A stretch of 64,000 nucleotides of DNA, taken from contig SUZD01000008.1 of NCBI GenBank assembly GCA_015060105.1, positions 30,685 to 94,684 of the forward strand, written 5' to 3'. The stretch comes from Rikenellaceae bacterium. Lineage in GTDB: Bacteria > Bacteroidota > Bacteroidia > Bacteroidales > Rikenellaceae. Shown piece after piece: positions 16,661 through 25,130 of the stretch (the stretch's first letter is position 1; each line of letters opens with the position of its first letter). The notes under the pieces were generated by a model. The model made no database searches and was not told where the DNA came from. It was given only the letters and a program-made list of their open reading frames with translations. Both the position numbers and the translations under genes were made by a program.

Positions 16661-17617
16661 TTAGATAAGGCCTTTGGCGTGTTTCTCGGCAATGATTTTC
16701 AACATGTCGTCGGTCATTGTTTCGAGGTCCCACTCGGGTTTCCAACCCCACTCGTTGCGAGCGCAGCTATCGTCGAGTTTATTAGGCCAACTATTAGCGA
16801 TAGCCTCTTTGACGGGATCAACATCGTAGGTCATCGAGAAGTCGGGCAAGCGTTTCTTAACGGCGGCATAAATCTCCTCGGGAGCAAAGCTCATAGCTGC
16901 AATGTTGAAACTATTACGGTGAACAAGTTTCGCAGGGTCTGCCTCCATCAATTGCACGCAAGCGCGAAGTGCATCGGGCATATACATCATATCCATTTTG
17001 CAACCTTCGGGGATAGGGCAGGTGAATTTGCCGGCTTTGATAGCCTCGTAGTAAATCTCAACTGCGTAGTCGGTAGTACCGCCACCAGGAAGGGTTACAT
17101 TCGAGATGATACCGGGGAAGCGGACGCTACGGGTATCAACTCCAAAGCGAGTGAAGTAGTAGTCACTCAACATCTCGCCGGTAACCTTACATACGCCATA
17201 TACGGTTGTGGGGCGCATTACAGTGTCTTGCGGAGTGTTATCCTTGGGGTAGTCGCCACCGAACGCACCAATCGAGCTGGGTGTGAAAAGTGCGCAGTTG
17301 AAACGACGAGCAATCTCCAAAGAGTTTACAAGAGCACCGATGTTGATGTCCCACGCCATTTTGGGATTACGCTCGCCTGTGGCTGAAAGAAGTGCCACGA
17401 GGTTGAAGATGGTGTCGATGTTGTACTTGGCAACAACGGCAGCATAGGCGGGAATGTCAAGAGCATTCAGCTCCTCGAAAGGACCTGTCTCGGCCAACAT
17501 GGGATTAACACGCATATCCGATGCAACGACATTGTTGTTGCCATAGATGCTACGCAAATAAACCGTCAACTCCGAACCGATCTGACCGCCGGCTCCTACG
17601 ATAAGGATTTTTTTCAT
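16661..17617 (-). CDS. L-threonine 3-dehydrogenase, epimerase-like (SDR) type
   Basis: This extended-SDR protein (318 aa) has the Rossmann motif VGAGGQIGSEL (residues 7-17), the catalytic YGVCK (Tyr-x3-Lys, about 144-148) and a SSIGAFG segment. It matches the UDP-galactose-4-epimerase-like threonine dehydrogenases described from Flavobacterium and Bacteroidota, which oxidise threonine to 2-amino-3-ketobutyrate with NAD. Landmarks are the GGGTTDYAVEIYYEAI and KMDMMYMPDA segments typical of that group. The usual partner, 2-amino-3-ketobutyrate CoA ligase (kbl), is not adjacent. A general NDP-sugar epimerase is the alternative, but the MDMMYMPD signature argues against it. Confidence 0.85.
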   Translation of the reverse strand: MKKILIVGAGGQIGSELTVYLRSIYGNNNVVASDMRVNPMLAETGPFEELNALDIPAYAAVVAKYNIDTIFNLVALLSATGERNPKMAWDINIGALVNSLEIARRFNCALFTPSSIGAFGGDYPKDNTPQDTVMRPTTVYGVCKVTGEMLSDYYFTRFGVDTRSVRFPGIISNVTLPGGGTTDYAVEIYYEAIKAGKFTCPIPEGCKMDMMYMPDALRACVQLMEADPAKLVHRNSFNIAAMSFAPEEIYAAVKKRLPDFSMTYDVDPVKEAIANSWPNKLDDSCARNEWGWKPEWDLETMTDDMLKIIAEKHAKGLI

Positions 17618-17673
17618 CTTTTGTAGAGGTTAATATTATTTATGGTTGTTTAAGAATTTCCGTTTTAACTCTG

Positions 17674-17681
17674 CAAATATA
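17674..17681 (-). promoter_or_regulatory. -7 promoter box for threonine dehydrogenase gene
   Basis: TATATTTG on the minus strand (CAAATATA on plus) matches TAnnTTTG, 57 bp upstream of the ATG. No TTTG lies 19-21 bp further upstream, so the -33 element is weak. Confidence 0.5.
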
Positions 17682-17818
17682 TCTTTTTTTTGGTTAAGGT
17701 GTTTCACATAGAGGCAAAAAAATGGTTGTGGTGCGACTTTTGTCGTGATTTTGTCAATTGTATGTCGGATTTGACTCGACACTGATAGGCAAATTTAACT
17801 TTAATCAAATATCTTGAA

Positions 17819-19399
17819 ATGAATTTCAGTACTATCGACTTTGTGATTTTTGCCGTCTATTGCGTTTTTATAGTCGGCTTGGGTTTGTGGGTGTCCCGCG
17901 ACAAGAAGGGAACTACCAAAGGCTCCAAAGATTATTTCCTTGCAAGTAAGGCTCTGCCTTGGTGGGCTGTGGGAGCTTCGTTGATTGCTTCTAATATCTC
18001 GGCCGAGCAGTTTATCGGTATGTCGGGCTCGGGTTATGCAATCGGTATGGGTATTGCCTCCTATGAGTTTATGGCGGCTTTGACGCTGATTATCGTCGCT
18101 GCGTTCTTCCTGCCGATATATCTGCATCGAGGTATATACACTATGCCGCAATTTCTCGAACAGCGATTTAATAAGAGTGTAAAGACCGTTATGGCAATCT
18201 TCTGGTTGTTGGTTTTTGTGTTCGTAAACCTTACCTCTATTCTCTATTTGGGTGCATTGGCAATCCAAAATATAATGGGCGTGGATATGTTTTGGGGTAT
18301 TGTGGGTCTTGCGCTGTTTGCTGCCATCTATTCGATTTATGGCGGATTGAAGGCTGTTGCTTGGACCGATGTTGTGCAGGTTGTATTCCTTATCGGCGGA
18401 GGTCTTGTGACAACCTATGTTGCATTGGATTTGCTGGGTGGCGATGGCGGTGTAGGCGCAGGTGTGCGAACGCTGGTCGAGAAGGCTCCATCGCGATTTG
18501 ATATGATTCTCGAAAAGGGGCAGGAGGGTTATATGGAGCTCCCTGGTTTGAGCGTGTTGATTGGCGGATTGTGGATTGCAAATCTCTACTATTGGGGCTG
18601 TAATCAGTATATAATCCAGCGGGCATTGGCGTCGAAATCGCTCGACGAGGCGCAGAAAGGTTTGGCCTTTGCAGGCTTCTTGAAAATCCTCTTGCCACTA
18701 ATCATTGTGATACCAGGAATTATTTGTTGGACAATGATTCAAGAGGGACAACTAAATGTTTTGTCGAAGTCTGATGATGCCTATCCGACGCTGCTAAATA
18801 TGATTCCTTCGGGCATTAAAGGTTGGGCTTTTGCGGCATTGGTTGCTGCCATTGTGTCGTCGTTGGCTTCGATGATGAACTCGGTGTCGTCAATCTTTAC
18901 GATGGACATCTATAAGTCCTATATCAATAAAGGAGCCTCGGATACGCATATGGTTAAAGTGGGTCGTGTAACGAGTGTTGTTGCGCTGTTGATTGCGTGT
19001 TTTATGGCGCCACTATTGGGAACTTTGGATCAGGCATTTCAATTCATTCAAGAGTTTACGGGATTTGTGTCGCCCGGTGCGTTGGCAATATTCCTTGCGG
19101 GATTCTTCTACAAGCCGGCAAACTCGGCGGGAGCGATGGCGGCGGCAATAGGAACGTTTGTGTTCTCGGCGATGTTCAAATTGTTGTTGCCCGGAATACC
19201 GTTTATCGACCGTATGATGTTGGTCTTTCTGCTTTGTATTGCTCTTATACTGCTTTTTTCGGCTTTCGGCAAAAAGAACAGCGAAAAACAGAAAGAACTT
19301 ACATACCCCAAAGGTCTATTTAAAACATCTCGTGCATTTAAGATTTGTTCGATTGTGCTTGTGGCTATCTTGCTGTTTATTTATACAATTTGGTGGTAG
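17819..19399 (+). CDS. Sodium/solute symporter (SSS family, SGLT-like)
   Basis: The 526-aa protein has about 14 hydrophobic segments and is a sodium-coupled secondary transporter of the inner membrane. The start VYCVFIVGLGLWVSRDKKG, the segment DYFLASKALPWWAVGASLIASNISAEQFIGMSG and the RALASKSLDEAQKG loop match bacterial vSGLT-type sugar symporters (glucose/galactose-like). The region around MMNSVSSIFTMDIY is the usual sodium-site helix. Substrate is not determinable, but hexose or another sugar is likely. It is divergent from the threonine dehydrogenase gene and ends in its own terminator, so it is monocistronic. Confidence 0.92.
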   Translation: MNFSTIDFVIFAVYCVFIVGLGLWVSRDKKGTTKGSKDYFLASKALPWWAVGASLIASNISAEQFIGMSGSGYAIGMGIASYEFMAALTLIIVAAFFLPIYLHRGIYTMPQFLEQRFNKSVKTVMAIFWLLVFVFVNLTSILYLGALAIQNIMGVDMFWGIVGLALFAAIYSIYGGLKAVAWTDVVQVVFLIGGGLVTTYVALDLLGGDGGVGAGVRTLVEKAPSRFDMILEKGQEGYMELPGLSVLIGGLWIANLYYWGCNQYIIQRALASKSLDEAQKGLAFAGFLKILLPLIIVIPGIICWTMIQEGQLNVLSKSDDAYPTLLNMIPSGIKGWAFAALVAAIVSSLASMMNSVSSIFTMDIYKSYINKGASDTHMVKVGRVTSVVALLIACFMAPLLGTLDQAFQFIQEFTGFVSPGALAIFLAGFFYKPANSAGAMAAAIGTFVFSAMFKLLLPGIPFIDRMMLVFLLCIALILLFSAFGKKNSEKQKELTYPKGLFKTSRAFKICSIVLVAILLFIYTIWW

Positions 19400-19407
19400 A
19401 AATGGTC

Positions 19408-19435
19408 AAGGCTCCTGTTTTAGGGGCCTTTTTTC
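19408..19435 (+). terminator. Terminator of the SSS transporter gene
   Basis: AAGGCTCC (19408-19415) pairs with GGGGCCTT (19423-19430, one G-U), followed by six T residues. Confidence 0.8.
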
Positions 19436-19446
19436 GTTGTGGGGCA

Positions 19447-19476
19447 TTGCTTATTCTATTAAAATTTGTACATTTG
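19447..19476 (+). promoter_or_regulatory. Promoter of the nusB operon
   Basis: TTG (19447-19449), 19-bp spacer and TACATTTG (19469-19476) fit the Bacteroidota promoter consensus, 25 bp before the nusB ATG. Confidence 0.7.
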
Positions 19477-19500
19477 TGGCCGAATTAAAAGATTGAAATT

Positions 19501-20442
19501 ATGTTGAGCCGACGATTACTGCGTATAAAAGTTATTAAAACGCTTTATGCCCATTTGAAAGGTGGTGCGGAAAATGTTGAAGTATCTGTAAAGAATCTGC
19601 GCTACTCGGTCGATAAAACATACGACTTGTACTACCAAATGTTGTGGCTTATTGTCGAGGTTAGACGATATGCCGAACAACGCATCGAACTTGGCCGTAA
19701 AAAGCAACTGCCCACTCCCGAAGAGTTGAACCCCAATACCAAATTCATCGATAATGCTCTGATTGCACAAATCGAGCAGAGCGCTTGTGTGGTTGATTAC
19801 CTCAAAAAACATTCGCTCGGTTGGAGTGCCTATCCTGAACTTATCCGCGATCTCTATAACGAGATGGTGGAGAGTGACTATTACAAAAAGTATATGTCGT
19901 CAGAGGAACGTACCTATAAAGGCGATGTGGCTGTTGTTAAATCGTTCTTTATGTCGCCCGCGTTGGAGGATAGCGAGCAACTCGAAAGAGTGTTGGAGGA
20001 GCAGTCGATTATGTGGAATGACGACTTGGGTATGGCGCTTATTATGGTCGTTCGTACATTGGAGGATTGCCGTGCGAAACACGATGAGATTCCTGTGTTG
20101 CCCGAGTTTAAGAGCGAAGATGATTGGAAATTTGCCAAATCGTTGTTTGTTGATGCCGCTACCAACTATGAGGCTAATTTGAGCGTGGTAGAGAAGTTTA
20201 TTGCAAACTGGGACGTGGAGCGTATCGCCTTTATGGATTTGTTGGTTATGACAACCGCTCTTGCCGAGGTAAAGCTCTTCCCCGAGATCCCTACCAAGGT
20301 GTCGCTTGATGAGTATATCGAAATCTCGAAATATTATAGCACTCCCGGAAGTAATGTATTTATCAACGGTGTGCTTGATAAACTTGTGGCGACGCTGACT
20401 GCCGAAGGCGCTATTGTTAAGACAGGCAGAGGATTAAAATAG
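19501..20442 (+). CDS. nusB: Transcription antitermination factor NusB (long form)
   Basis: The start MLSRRLLRIKVIKTLYAHL and the C-terminal half (NWDVERIAFMDLLVMTTALAE, KVSLDEYIEISKYYSTPGSNVFINGVLDKL) are the NusB fold. NusB binds boxA RNA with NusE (S10) to prevent premature termination in rRNA operons. At 313 aa it is more than twice the E. coli protein because of a helical insertion in the middle (about residues 40-200), a form common in Bacteroidota. It has its own promoter and leads an operon with a DUF1573 lipoprotein gene (4 bp downstream) and yajC. Confidence 0.92.
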   Translation: MLSRRLLRIKVIKTLYAHLKGGAENVEVSVKNLRYSVDKTYDLYYQMLWLIVEVRRYAEQRIELGRKKQLPTPEELNPNTKFIDNALIAQIEQSACVVDYLKKHSLGWSAYPELIRDLYNEMVESDYYKKYMSSEERTYKGDVAVVKSFFMSPALEDSEQLERVLEEQSIMWNDDLGMALIMVVRTLEDCRAKHDEIPVLPEFKSEDDWKFAKSLFVDAATNYEANLSVVEKFIANWDVERIAFMDLLVMTTALAEVKLFPEIPTKVSLDEYIEISKYYSTPGSNVFINGVLDKLVATLTAEGAIVKTGRGLK

Positions 20443-20446
20443 TCCG

Positions 20447-20848
20447 ATGTTGCGAGTCGTAGCAATATTTTTGGCACTTTATTCGTTTGTTGGGTGTGTG
20501 ACTCCGAACGATAAGGCAAAAGCGGCTGTTCCCGAAATAGATGTAGTGCAAATCCCTGATTCGGCTGTGAGCGTAAATTTTGGCCGATTGCAGCAAGGTG
20601 AAGTACCATTCTACGAGTTTCAAATCCGAAATTCAACAGATAAACCTATTGTCGTTCTCGATTTTGAGAGTGAGTGCGGTTGTGTGGTTGCGGAGTATCC
20701 GACAAAGCCGATAGGTGTGGGAGAGGCGGCGATGTGCCGAATTGAATTTTACTCGGCAGGTCAGTTTGGCAAGCGAGTGTATGATGTAAGTTTCGGTCTG
20801 TCGCTACAAAAGAGATATAAATTACAAATTAGAGCCGAAATAGAGTAG
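20447..20848 (+). CDS. DUF1573 lipoprotein
   Basis: The 133-aa product begins with a lipoprotein signal peptide with lipobox-like FVGC (Cys at about residue 17), then one Ig-like beta domain of the DUF1573 type. That family is recognised by FGRLQQGEVPFYEFQIRNSTDKPIVV and the SECGCVVAEYPTKPI segment with its conserved CGC. Members are envelope proteins of unknown role, widespread in Bacteroidota. The gene sits between nusB and yajC with a 4-bp gap to nusB. Confidence 0.87.
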   Translation: MLRVVAIFLALYSFVGCVTPNDKAKAAVPEIDVVQIPDSAVSVNFGRLQQGEVPFYEFQIRNSTDKPIVVLDFESECGCVVAEYPTKPIGVGEAAMCRIEFYSAGQFGKRVYDVSFGLSLQKRYKLQIRAEIE

Positions 20849-20925
20849 GCGCATTGATGCTATGCTTTGGGCTATTGTTATATTGCTGATTATAAGACAA
20901 TTTAATTTATTAAAACGAAAATAAT

Positions 20926-21249
20926 ATGAACAACTTGTTTATCGCATTGGACGCAGCGGCTGCTGCAACAGAGGGACAACCCGCAGGCTCGTCGTGGTCG
21001 ATGATTATTATGATGGTGTTGATTTTTGTTGTTATGTGGCTCTTTATGATTCGCCCCCAACAAAAACAACAAAAGGAGCTTAACAAGTTCCGTGAGTCGC
21101 TCACCAAAGGCCAAAAGATTGTAACCGCTGGTGGTATCTATGGTACCGTGAAAGAGGTTAAGGAGCACTATGTTTTGATGGAGGTTGATAGCAACTGCAC
21201 TATTCGCGTTGATAGAAGTGCAATTATGCGCGACCCCAGCGACAAGTAA
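20926..21249 (+). CDS. yajC: Preprotein translocase subunit YajC
   Basis: YajC is a small accessory subunit associated with SecDF and the Sec translocon. The 107-aa protein has one transmembrane helix (about 24-44, WSMIIMMVLIFVVMWLFMI) followed by RPQQKQQKE and a small beta domain with the family motif KGQKIVTAGGIYGTV. Length is typical. It is the last gene of the nusB operon, closed by a strong terminator. Confidence 0.95.
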   Translation: MNNLFIALDAAAAATEGQPAGSSWSMIIMMVLIFVVMWLFMIRPQQKQQKELNKFRESLTKGQKIVTAGGIYGTVKEVKEHYVLMEVDSNCTIRVDRSAIMRDPSDK

Positions 21250-21298
21250 TCGTCCAAAAAACTCGCTGCCGACCAATAGTGTTGGAGCGTAACTCAAC

Positions 21299-21335
21299 AA
21301 AACCCCGACTTGTGAAAGTTGGGGTTTTGTTTTTG
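21299..21335 (+). terminator. Terminator after yajC
   Basis: AAAACCCCGACTT (21299-21311) pairs with AAGTTGGGGTTTT (21316-21328, one G-U), with a 4-nt loop and a T-rich tail. Confidence 0.85.
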
Positions 21336-21479
21336 GTAAAATTATTCAGAAATTAACACATTGTTGTATTTTGGGGTAAAACGGGGTAAAATCGTTGTTT
21401 TTTTGATTTTTTTTTATTTCTTTTGCTGATTGAAAAAATGGGCGGTGTTGTAATACCTCCGAAGAAAACCATAAACAAT

Positions 21480-22157
21480 ATGCTAACCATTCCAAACGCG
21501 GTCGAAGAGGTCGTAAAGAATAAACCTTTTTTGGAAGGCTCTCTGGTGGAGGGTCTGATAAATTTATCGGCACTTGCTCGCTCTATTAAGACGGATGTCG
21601 AGAGTAGAGTGGGTAAAGAGGTGACGGAGAGTGCTATCGTGATGGCGCTTAATCGCTTGGTGCCAAAACTTGGACAGAATACCAAGTTCAAAGTGCAAGA
21701 GATTATCGAGAATATGGGCGATATTATTGTGCGTTCAAGCCTGACTGATTATACTTTCTCGAACTCCCCGACACTGCATAATTGTCAAGAGAAACTGCTG
21801 AACCATATCGACTCACTCAATCCCAATAAGGATATTTTCTGTACCGTTTCGCAGGGTATTAACGAGACAACGCTGGTCGTAAGTAGTCAAATTGCGGGAT
21901 TGGTGGATTCGATATTTGCAGCCGAGAATACCATTTCGCGCACCGAACAACTCTCGTCGATAACAATTAAGTTGCCGACCGAGAATGCTTTTTGCCCGGG
22001 TGTGTATTATCACATCTTTAAGGAGTTGGCGTGGGAGAATATCAATATCAAGGAGATTATCAGTACGACCAACGAGTTTACGGTTGTGGTGAGTGATAAG
22101 GATATTCAGCGCGCTTTTACTATTCTGATGTCAACTAAACGCGGATATACAATATAG
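21480..22157 (+). CDS. Conserved unknown protein with C-terminal ACT-like domain
   Basis: I choose the ATG at 21480 (MLTIPNAVEEVV...) because relatives, as I recall them, start with this segment; upstream TTG (21423) and ATG (21438) are alternatives. The 225-aa product has an N-terminal helical part (VEGLINLSALARSIK, ESAIVMALNRL) that looks helix-turn-helix-like. The C-terminal half (about 150-225) with KLPTENAFCPGVYYHIFKELAWENINIKEIISTTNEFTVVV resembles the ACT regulatory domain of aspartate kinases. This suggests small-molecule-dependent regulation, but the function is unknown. It is 2 bp from the next gene. Confidence 0.75.
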   Translation: MLTIPNAVEEVVKNKPFLEGSLVEGLINLSALARSIKTDVESRVGKEVTESAIVMALNRLVPKLGQNTKFKVQEIIENMGDIIVRSSLTDYTFSNSPTLHNCQEKLLNHIDSLNPNKDIFCTVSQGINETTLVVSSQIAGLVDSIFAAENTISRTEQLSSITIKLPTENAFCPGVYYHIFKELAWENINIKEIISTTNEFTVVVSDKDIQRAFTILMSTKRGYTI

Positions 22158-22159
22158 TT

Positions 22160-23068
22160 ATGATAGATAAACTGAAAAAGGATATTGCCAAGTTGTCGGC
22201 ATTGGCTGATGGCTGGTCCAAAGAGATTAACCCGTTGGAGCGAGAGTTGTTCTTGGACTTGTTGCGTCGTATGTATGAGAGTGTTCGTTTTGCGGATATT
22301 GAAACAGCAAGTTCGATAGAACCTGATACTTTGGCCGAGGTTGCTGCGGCTGTGGCAGCTGCACAAGAGTTGACGGAGGAGCCGCAAGAGAGCGAGGAAC
22401 CAGATTTTGAGATAGAACTCATAATGGGCGACGAAGAGGAGGAGACATTGGAGGAGGAAGAGCCTGCAATTGTACCAGTTGCTGAACCCGAAGAGGAGCA
22501 GGCAGTCGAGGAGCAACCTGTTGATAGTATAGAGCCAGCACCCGAAATTCAAGAGGAGCCCGAAGTACAAGTAGAGAAAACACCCGAAATCGCCCCTCGC
22601 CCCAAAATCAGTAAGAGTGTTATAAACTCGCTTTATGGTGATGCGGAATTGCCAAAGCCCAAAGAAAGTGTTGTTGCTTTTGCTGCTCCCGAAGTAGTGC
22701 CTGTAACGGAGAGTGGAAATGAACCTATTGATGTTCTTACAACTCCCAAAACCGTATTGGGCGATGTTATCAATAATGATGCAGTTCGTTTGGGGGACTC
22801 GTTGCAAAGTGATACAATGGACGTTGCAACCAAAGTTGCGGCAGGTAGTGTGAAGAGTTTGCGCGATGCAATGGGTCTGAATGACAAGTTCGTTATTATG
22901 CGTGACTTGTTTGATGATGATAGAATGCGTTTCGAGGTCGTGATTGATGAGTTAGATGCACAAGAGACGTTCGATGACGCTATGATATATATCAGTGGCT
23001 TTGCTTGGAACTCGGCGAGCGAGGGCGCAAAAATACTGATGAATCTACTGAAACTTAAATTCGTATAG
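22160..23068 (+). CDS. Conserved hypothetical protein with acidic low-complexity linker
   Basis: The 302-aa product has three parts: an N-terminal helical segment (1-60), a Glu/Pro/Val-rich acidic linker (about 65-160, many EEP and EEQ units) and a conserved C-terminal domain (about 200-302). The last includes LRDAMGLNDKFVIMRDLFDDDRMRFEVVIDEL and ends MNLLKLKFV. The arrangement of a short N-terminal and a C-terminal 'GLNDKF-RDLF' domain recurs in Bacteroidota proteins annotated only as hypothetical. No signal peptide or membrane segment is seen. It is tightly linked (2-3 bp) to the ACT-like gene and to rsmI. Confidence 0.75.
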   Translation: MIDKLKKDIAKLSALADGWSKEINPLERELFLDLLRRMYESVRFADIETASSIEPDTLAEVAAAVAAAQELTEEPQESEEPDFEIELIMGDEEEETLEEEEPAIVPVAEPEEEQAVEEQPVDSIEPAPEIQEEPEVQVEKTPEIAPRPKISKSVINSLYGDAELPKPKESVVAFAAPEVVPVTESGNEPIDVLTTPKTVLGDVINNDAVRLGDSLQSDTMDVATKVAAGSVKSLRDAMGLNDKFVIMRDLFDDDRMRFEVVIDELDAQETFDDAMIYISGFAWNSASEGAKILMNLLKLKFV

Positions 23069-23071
23069 AAA

Positions 23072-23794
23072 GTGGCCAAACTGTATATAGTGCCAACGCC
23101 AATCGGCAATATGGAGGATATGACCTATCGTGCGGTGCGTATCCTCTCCGAGGTGGATTTCATTTTGGCCGAGGATACTCGTACCTCGTCGGTGTTGTTG
23201 CGCCATTATGGAATCGATAAGAAACTATATTCGCATCATAAGTTCAATGAGCACGCAACGGTCGAGATGGTAGTTACCAATATCGAGGCAGGGCGCAATG
23301 CTGCATTGATAAGTGATGCGGGAACACCCGGAATATCCGACCCGGGTTTCTTGTTGGTGCGTAAATGCGTTGAGCGTGGAGTAGAGGTGGAGAGCCTTCC
23401 CGGAGCAACAGCCTTTGTTCCTGCGTTGTTACAAAGCGGATTTCCGTGCGATAAATTCTGCTTCGAGGGCTTTCTGCCGCAGAAGAAAGGAAGAAATAAG
23501 CACCTTCAAAGTTTGGTAGAGGAGAGCCGAACAATGATTTTCTATGAATCGCCTTATCGTGTGGTAAAGACATTGACTCAATTTGCCGAGTTCTTTGGCG
23601 CAGAACGAGAGGTTTCGGTGTCGCGAGAATTGACCAAAAAGTTTGAGCAAACGGTGCGAGGAACGGTTGCCGAAGTTGCTGAGTATTTCAAAAATAATGA
23701 GCCCAAAGGCGAGTTTGTAATAGTGCTTGCAGGTCGCCCCAAAGAGAAGAGTAAAGAGTGTGAGTATGAGTGTGAAACAGAATCTGTACAATAG
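23072..23794 (+). CDS. rsmI: 16S rRNA (cytidine1402-2'-O)-methyltransferase RsmI
   Basis: RsmI methylates the ribose of C1402 in the 30S decoding centre. The 240-aa protein shows the tetrapyrrole-methylase-fold signature IVPTPIGNMEDMTYRAV (6-22), LAEDTRTSSVLL and LISDAGTPGISDPG. The start is GTG at 23072, four bases after the previous stop; no ATG lies near. It is slightly shorter than E. coli RsmI (286 aa). The 3' end overlaps the DUF389 gene by 29 bp. Confidence 0.94.
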   Translation: MAKLYIVPTPIGNMEDMTYRAVRILSEVDFILAEDTRTSSVLLRHYGIDKKLYSHHKFNEHATVEMVVTNIEAGRNAALISDAGTPGISDPGFLLVRKCVERGVEVESLPGATAFVPALLQSGFPCDKFCFEGFLPQKKGRNKHLQSLVEESRTMIFYESPYRVVKTLTQFAEFFGAEREVSVSRELTKKFEQTVRGTVAEVAEYFKNNEPKGEFVIVLAGRPKEKSKECEYECETESVQ

Positions 23795-25130
23795 GCTTAA
23801 AGCCTTTGTGAAAGAGAGGTTTGATTTAACCTCGGATAGCGCAACCCAGCAGGAAGTTATCAATAATATTTCCAATGGTGTTGTATTTAGCGGGACTAAT
23901 TTGTGGGTACTTATATTTGCAACATTGATAGCCTCGCTTGGCCTGAATGTCAATTCGACGGCAGTAATCATTGGCGCGATGTGCATTTCGCCTCTGATGG
24001 GCCCAATTATTGGTATCGGTTTGGCGTTGGGTATCAATGATTATAATCTGATGAAAAAGTCGTTGCGAAACCTTGGCTTTATGACCATCGTTTCGATTTG
24101 TGCTTCGACTTTGTTTTTTATTATATCCCCAATCAGTACTGCTCAAAGTGAGTTGTTGGCGCGCACAATGCCGACGCTGTATGATGTACTGATTGCCTTG
24201 TTTGGTGGAGCGGCGGGTATTGTCGCTCAAACTCGTCGTGACCGTACCTCGACCGTTATTCCGGGTGTGGCTATTGCTACGGCTTTGATGCCTCCTTTGT
24301 GTACGGCCGGTTTTGGCTTGGCGACTTTACAACTTAACTATTTTATAGGTGCATTGTACCTCTATTTTATAAATATGGTGTGTATCGCTTTGGCAACATA
24401 CCTGTTTATTCGTTTTTTGAAGTACCCGCGCCAAGAGGTTGCTGATGTCAAAACTCAAAAACGAGTAAAATTTTATATGTCGGTCATAATGACAATCGTC
24501 ATTGTCCCGAGTACAGTTATTGCTATTCATTTGGTGCGCGAAACAATCTTCGAGAGCAATGTTCAGCGATATGTAAATACCGTTTTTAACTATAACAATA
24601 CACGAGTGTTGGAGTGTAATACCACATTCCGTTTGAGCCAAAAATATCCCTCGACAATAGAACTTGTTTTGCTTGGAGAGGTAATCTCGGATGAAGTGAT
24701 TGATAATGCTCGCTCGCAGATGCCTCACTATGGTTTGGAAGATGTCGAGTTGGTGGTGCACCAAACCAATTTCAAAGGCGATACACAAATAGATTTCTCG
24801 TCGGTGCAAAAGAGCTATTCGGAGTTGCTCAATGAGCGTAACGAACAGATAGCGCGTTTGCGTCAGCGATTGGAGGCTTATCGTTCGGTCGATACATTAG
24901 CCTCGGCGTCGATGGCGAAAGAGTGTATGGCAATGATTCCGCATATTGAACTTGTGTCGATGTCTCGTCACTATGTTTATGACTCGATTGGTAGAAGCGT
25001 TGATACGATTTTGGTTTGTGTACTGAAACCTGCGGCAGAGTTTGATAAGAGCCAATGCGGACGATTGGAGAAATGGTTACAGGTGAGAGGTAAAACTGAT
25101 AAAATAATGTTGCATTATGTCGAAGAGTAG
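23766..25130 (+). CDS. DUF389 membrane protein (TIGR00341 family)
   Basis: The ATG at 23766 (MSVKQNLYNRLKAF) is preferred over the track's 23727 because the earlier start would overlap rsmI more. The 454-aa protein has about six hydrophobic segments in residues 45-275, with the family landmark INSTAVIIGAMCISPLMGPIIGIGLALG-like region. A soluble C-terminal domain with a coiled coil (SYSELLNERNEQIARLRQRLEAYR) follows. DUF389 proteins are inner-membrane proteins of unknown function. The gene overlaps both neighbours (29 bp and 14 bp), so it is part of the rsmI operon. Confidence 0.87.
   Translation: MSVKQNLYNRLKAFVKERFDLTSDSATQQEVINNISNGVVFSGTNLWVLIFATLIASLGLNVNSTAVIIGAMCISPLMGPIIGIGLALGINDYNLMKKSLRNLGFMTIVSICASTLFFIISPISTAQSELLARTMPTLYDVLIALFGGAAGIVAQTRRDRTSTVIPGVAIATALMPPLCTAGFGLATLQLNYFIGALYLYFINMVCIALATYLFIRFLKYPRQEVADVKTQKRVKFYMSVIMTIVIVPSTVIAIHLVRETIFESNVQRYVNTVFNYNNTRVLECNTTFRLSQKYPSTIELVLLGEVISDEVIDNARSQMPHYGLEDVELVVHQTNFKGDTQIDFSSVQKSYSELLNERNEQIARLRQRLEAYRSVDTLASASMAKECMAMIPHIELVSMSRHYVYDSIGRSVDTILVCVLKPAAEFDKSQCGRLEKWLQVRGKTDKIMLHYVEE

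Noticed and set aside
22420-22590. GAGGAG/GAACCC-type short repeats
   Set aside because: This is the acidic Glu/Pro linker of the 302-aa hypothetical protein, not a CRISPR or VNTR with constant units.
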